NCBI GenBank assembly: GCA_020432595.1
Contig: JAGQGA010000037.1
Span: 1 to 17,436, forward strand
Reading direction: 5' to 3'
Source of the DNA: Anaerolineales bacterium
GTDB lineage: Bacteria > Chloroflexota > Anaerolineae > Promineifilales > Promineifilaceae
DNA length: 17,436 nucleotides
A model generated the notes under the pieces. The model had not been told where the DNA came from, did no database searches, and saw only the letters and a list, made by a program, of their open reading frames with translations. A program made the translations under genes and the position numbers. This document shows, in pieces, positions 16,147 through 17,436 of the stretch (within the stretch, counting starts at the first letter, position 1; every line of letters starts with the position of its first letter).

Positions 16147-16177
16147 GTGCATGGTGGGTGCAGCACCCGCCACGCAC
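16147..16177. repeat. Hairpin just upstream of a ribosome binding site
   Basis: Arms 16147-16161 and 16163-16177 pair at 13 of 15 positions with almost no loop, in the style of the GGTGCGT hairpin at 2651. It ends 5 bases before the GGAGGT (16183-16188) of the next gene, so in RNA it could influence translation or act as an attenuator. Confidence 0.65.
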
Positions 16178-16191
16178 GTTTTGGAGGTGTC

Positions 16192-16821
16192 ATGAATACG
16201 CAACAAACAAAACAAAGTCTTGCTTGGGGAGGTTTACTCATTTTCTTTGGGCTAGTCAGCCTACTTGAACTATATTTCGATCTTTCTCCGTGGGTGTGGG
16301 TCGCCTTTCTGGCTATGGCTGGCCTGGGAACGTTTGCAATCTACCTCACGGATCGCACCAACTTGCCCATGCTTATTCCCACTTATGTCCTGTGGGTGCT
16401 GGCAGGGTTGATCAGCTTGCTGTTGTTCAACTGGCTGCCGGATGAGCTGGTGCCGCTGTTTGTGTTAACGGCCGTTGCCGTCCCCTTCCTCGCCGTCTAC
16501 CTCATCAACCGCACCCAATGGTGGGCCCTCATCCCCAGCTATATCCTGCTCGGTATCGGCCTCATGGTCACCCTGCTCACCTACGGCTGGCTGGGCGACC
16601 TGTGGGTACCCACCTTCGTCATGTTCGTCATCGCCATTCCCTTCTACGTCGTCTATCTGCGCAACCCCGTCGAAAAATGGCCCCTTATTCCGGCCGGCAT
16701 CCTCACTATCATCGGCCTCGCCTTCTTGCTCGCAACGGGTGCTGCCCAATATATTGTCGCCATCGCCCTCATCCTCCTCGGCAGTTGGCTGGTGTGGAAA
16801 GAATATGCGTATCGGCTTTAG
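16192..16821 (+). CDS. Membrane protein with three 52-residue tandem repeats, function unknown
   Basis: 209 residues from the ATG at 16192, chosen because GGAGGT lies just upstream; an in-frame GTG at 16147 falls inside a hairpin. After an N-terminal helix (about 11-29) the protein is three repeats of exactly 52 residues, each with two hydrophobic segments. Tyr-Leu falls at 51-52, 103-104 and 155-156, and Leu-Ile-Pro at 61-63, 113-115 and 165-167, with no insertions. A final helix (about 184-201) and WKEYAYRL close it. No catalytic motif is visible. It follows the HQDGLLD pair by 84 bases on the same strand, so it may belong to the same module. The palindrome at 16467 switches coding from G-ending to C-ending codons within the second repeat. 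Confidence 0.82.
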   Translation: MNTQQTKQSLAWGGLLIFFGLVSLLELYFDLSPWVWVAFLAMAGLGTFAIYLTDRTNLPMLIPTYVLWVLAGLISLLLFNWLPDELVPLFVLTAVAVPFLAVYLINRTQWWALIPSYILLGIGLMVTLLTYGWLGDLWVPTFVMFVIAIPFYVVYLRNPVEKWPLIPAGILTIIGLAFLLATGAAQYIVAIALILLGSWLVWKEYAYRL

Positions 16822-16823
16822 AC

Positions 16824-16864
16824 AAATGTCACCTTCTTCACATGACAAAGATCAGGTGACATTT
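16824..16864 (+). terminator. Rho-independent terminator after the membrane protein cluster
   Basis: AAATGTCACC (16824-16833) pairs perfectly with GGTGACATTT (16855-16864), and the T-run continues to 16866. It starts 2 bases after the stop codon. The 21-base loop is long, but the position fits an end-of-operon terminator. Confidence 0.7.
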
Positions 16865-16866
16865 TT

Positions 16867-17436
16867 GCCCACATCCATTAATATGATGATGTCTGAAGGA
16901 AACAAATTGATAGCAAATTTGCCCAAGCAAAGGTGAATCAAGATGTGACCAACGGATGAGGAAGCTCCAAAAAATTGGGCGGCTTCTTTTACCAAAGCAA
17001 ATGCTTCATAGCATAGCGTAGGGCAACTACAGGAAGGTAAGCCATTATCTTCAGGGGGTCTATCGCTAATGAAGTCAATGCGCTTTTGAGGCACTTGCTT
17101 CAAAGTAAGATGTTAAGGCTTTGCCCCGGTTGGCAAAGTGAACATTAAAACTTTGGGGTTCGCTTCAAAAAGTCACAGCAGGGTTTTTTATTCTTTGGCT
17201 TTCAGTCGTGAAAACAAAGGGTGAATAAGCCTAAGGTGATAGGTAAAAGAGCAAGAAGGTTGTTTGGAGCTCCTCTTTTTTTATCAAGGTATGCTTTAAT
17301 TGAGCTACCGGTGCTATAAGAGATGTTTCCACAATAAAAGTACGCCCATGGGCGTACTTTTTGCTTTTCCCTGCATTTCGTGTCATACGCCCATTCATTT
17401 GCCCAATGCGGTGTGCGCCCCATCCACTGCTACCCC
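16867..17436. other. Stretch without a convincing gene
   Basis: No open frame here has a good start site or a recognisable family. Two leftward frames (17103-16852 and 17423-17202) are short and Cys-rich or low in information; the first runs into the terminator at 16824-16864. The region is AT-rich compared with the genes and has no ACGGCCGT copy. It holds a hairpin at 17110-17145 (ATGTT and CTTTGCC pairing with GGCAAAG and AACAT) and the perfect palindrome at 17336. It may be a decayed insertion or a flank of an unseen gene. Confidence 0.5.
17336..17361. terminator. Bidirectional terminator-like perfect palindrome
   Basis: A 26-base perfect inverted repeat: an A-run, GTACGCCC, then ATGGGCGTAC and a T-run. 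Folded as RNA it gives a GC-rich stem with a T-tract on its 3' side on either strand, the form of a bidirectional terminator. The genes it serves are not visible here. Confidence 0.72.

Larger units (their letters stand above)
718..16476. repeat. Dispersed highly iterated palindrome ACGGCCGT (mostly AACGGCCGTT)
   Basis: Full decamers start at 718, 1938, 3151, 3563, 3637, 7417, 7723, 7816, 8957, 9077, 9611, 10509, 10591, 10706, 10860, 11511, 11895, 12180, 12282, 13445, 14259, 14307, 14527, 14602, 15071, 15735 and 16467. Octamer-only copies start at 3720, 5382, 6790 and 12145. In coding DNA they read Thr-Ala-Val (14), Asn-Gly-Arg (10), Tyr-Gly-Arg (1) or Arg-Pro-Phe/Leu (2), so all three frames are used. 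Four are intergenic. Chance expectation in this length is about 0.3 for the octamer at equal base use. Confidence 0.95.

Noticed and set aside
718..16476. Palindrome abundance as a simple result of codon bias
   Set aside because: It occurs in all three frames, in genes on both strands and in four intergenic places, with the flanking A and T mostly conserved; codon bias alone does not predict this.
16974..17004. Terminator formed by GAAGC and GCTTC followed by T's
   Set aside because: The stem is only 5 bases with an AT-rich loop; too weak to call.
16852..17103. Leftward 83-codon open frame
   Set aside because: It has only a TTG start, no ribosome binding site and no recognised family, and its 3' end overlaps the terminator at 16824-16864. 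It may be a remnant, but is not supported as a gene.
17202..17423. Leftward 73-codon open frame
   Set aside because: It reads through the perfect terminator-like palindrome at 17336-17361, and its composition does not look coding.

Overview
The window is chromosomal DNA from a high-GC bacterium. It reads most like a member of the Chloroflexota (Anaerolineae-like). This assignment is an inference from the gene style: a giant SARP/BTAD-NB-ARC-TPR regulator, a MacB-type exporter followed by a Gly-rich lipoprotein, a BrnT/BrnA pair, and many intergenic hairpin repeats. No rRNA or tRNA gene was seen, so taxonomy is not proven.

Layout. 2-2610: the end of a MacB/LolD-type ABC ATPase, its FtsX-like permease, and a secreted lipoprotein, all rightward and probably one operon. 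2611-3022: a non-coding block with two hairpin elements and an extended -10 promoter. 3023-7768: a single-chain type IIG-like restriction-modification enzyme (1345 aa) whose AT-rich specificity region looks imported, followed closely by a creatininase-family gene. 7830-8355 (leftward): the brnT-brnA toxin-antitoxin pair with a near-leaderless promoter. 8613-13337: the 1132-aa SARP/NB-ARC/TPR regulator and an unusual pyridoxamine-oxidase-fold/TPR fusion. 13599-14420 (leftward): a fumarylacetoacetate-hydrolase-family enzyme resembling 2-keto-3-deoxy-sugar-acid dehydratases. 14670-16821: three small multi-pass membrane proteins of unknown function. Two are paralogues sharing an HQDGLLD signature. 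The third is built from three 52-residue repeats. 16822-17436: no convincing gene, but terminator-like hairpins.

The most striking signal lies over the genes rather than in any one of them. The palindrome ACGGCCGT occurs 31 times, 27 of them as the full decamer AACGGCCGTT, where chance predicts well under one. It sits in coding DNA in all three frames, in genes on both strands, and in intergenic DNA. At many copies the plus strand changes from G-rich on the left to C-rich on the right, and synonymous codon choice changes with it (G-ending before, C-ending after). This resembles the cyanobacterial HIP1 palindrome but adds a local strand-skew switch, which suggests that some strand-asymmetric DNA process is centred on these sites.

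How the genes work together is only partly visible. The exporter operon is a coherent unit. The restriction enzyme and the toxin-antitoxin pair mark an accessory, defence-like stretch. The membrane trio is a candidate undescribed module.
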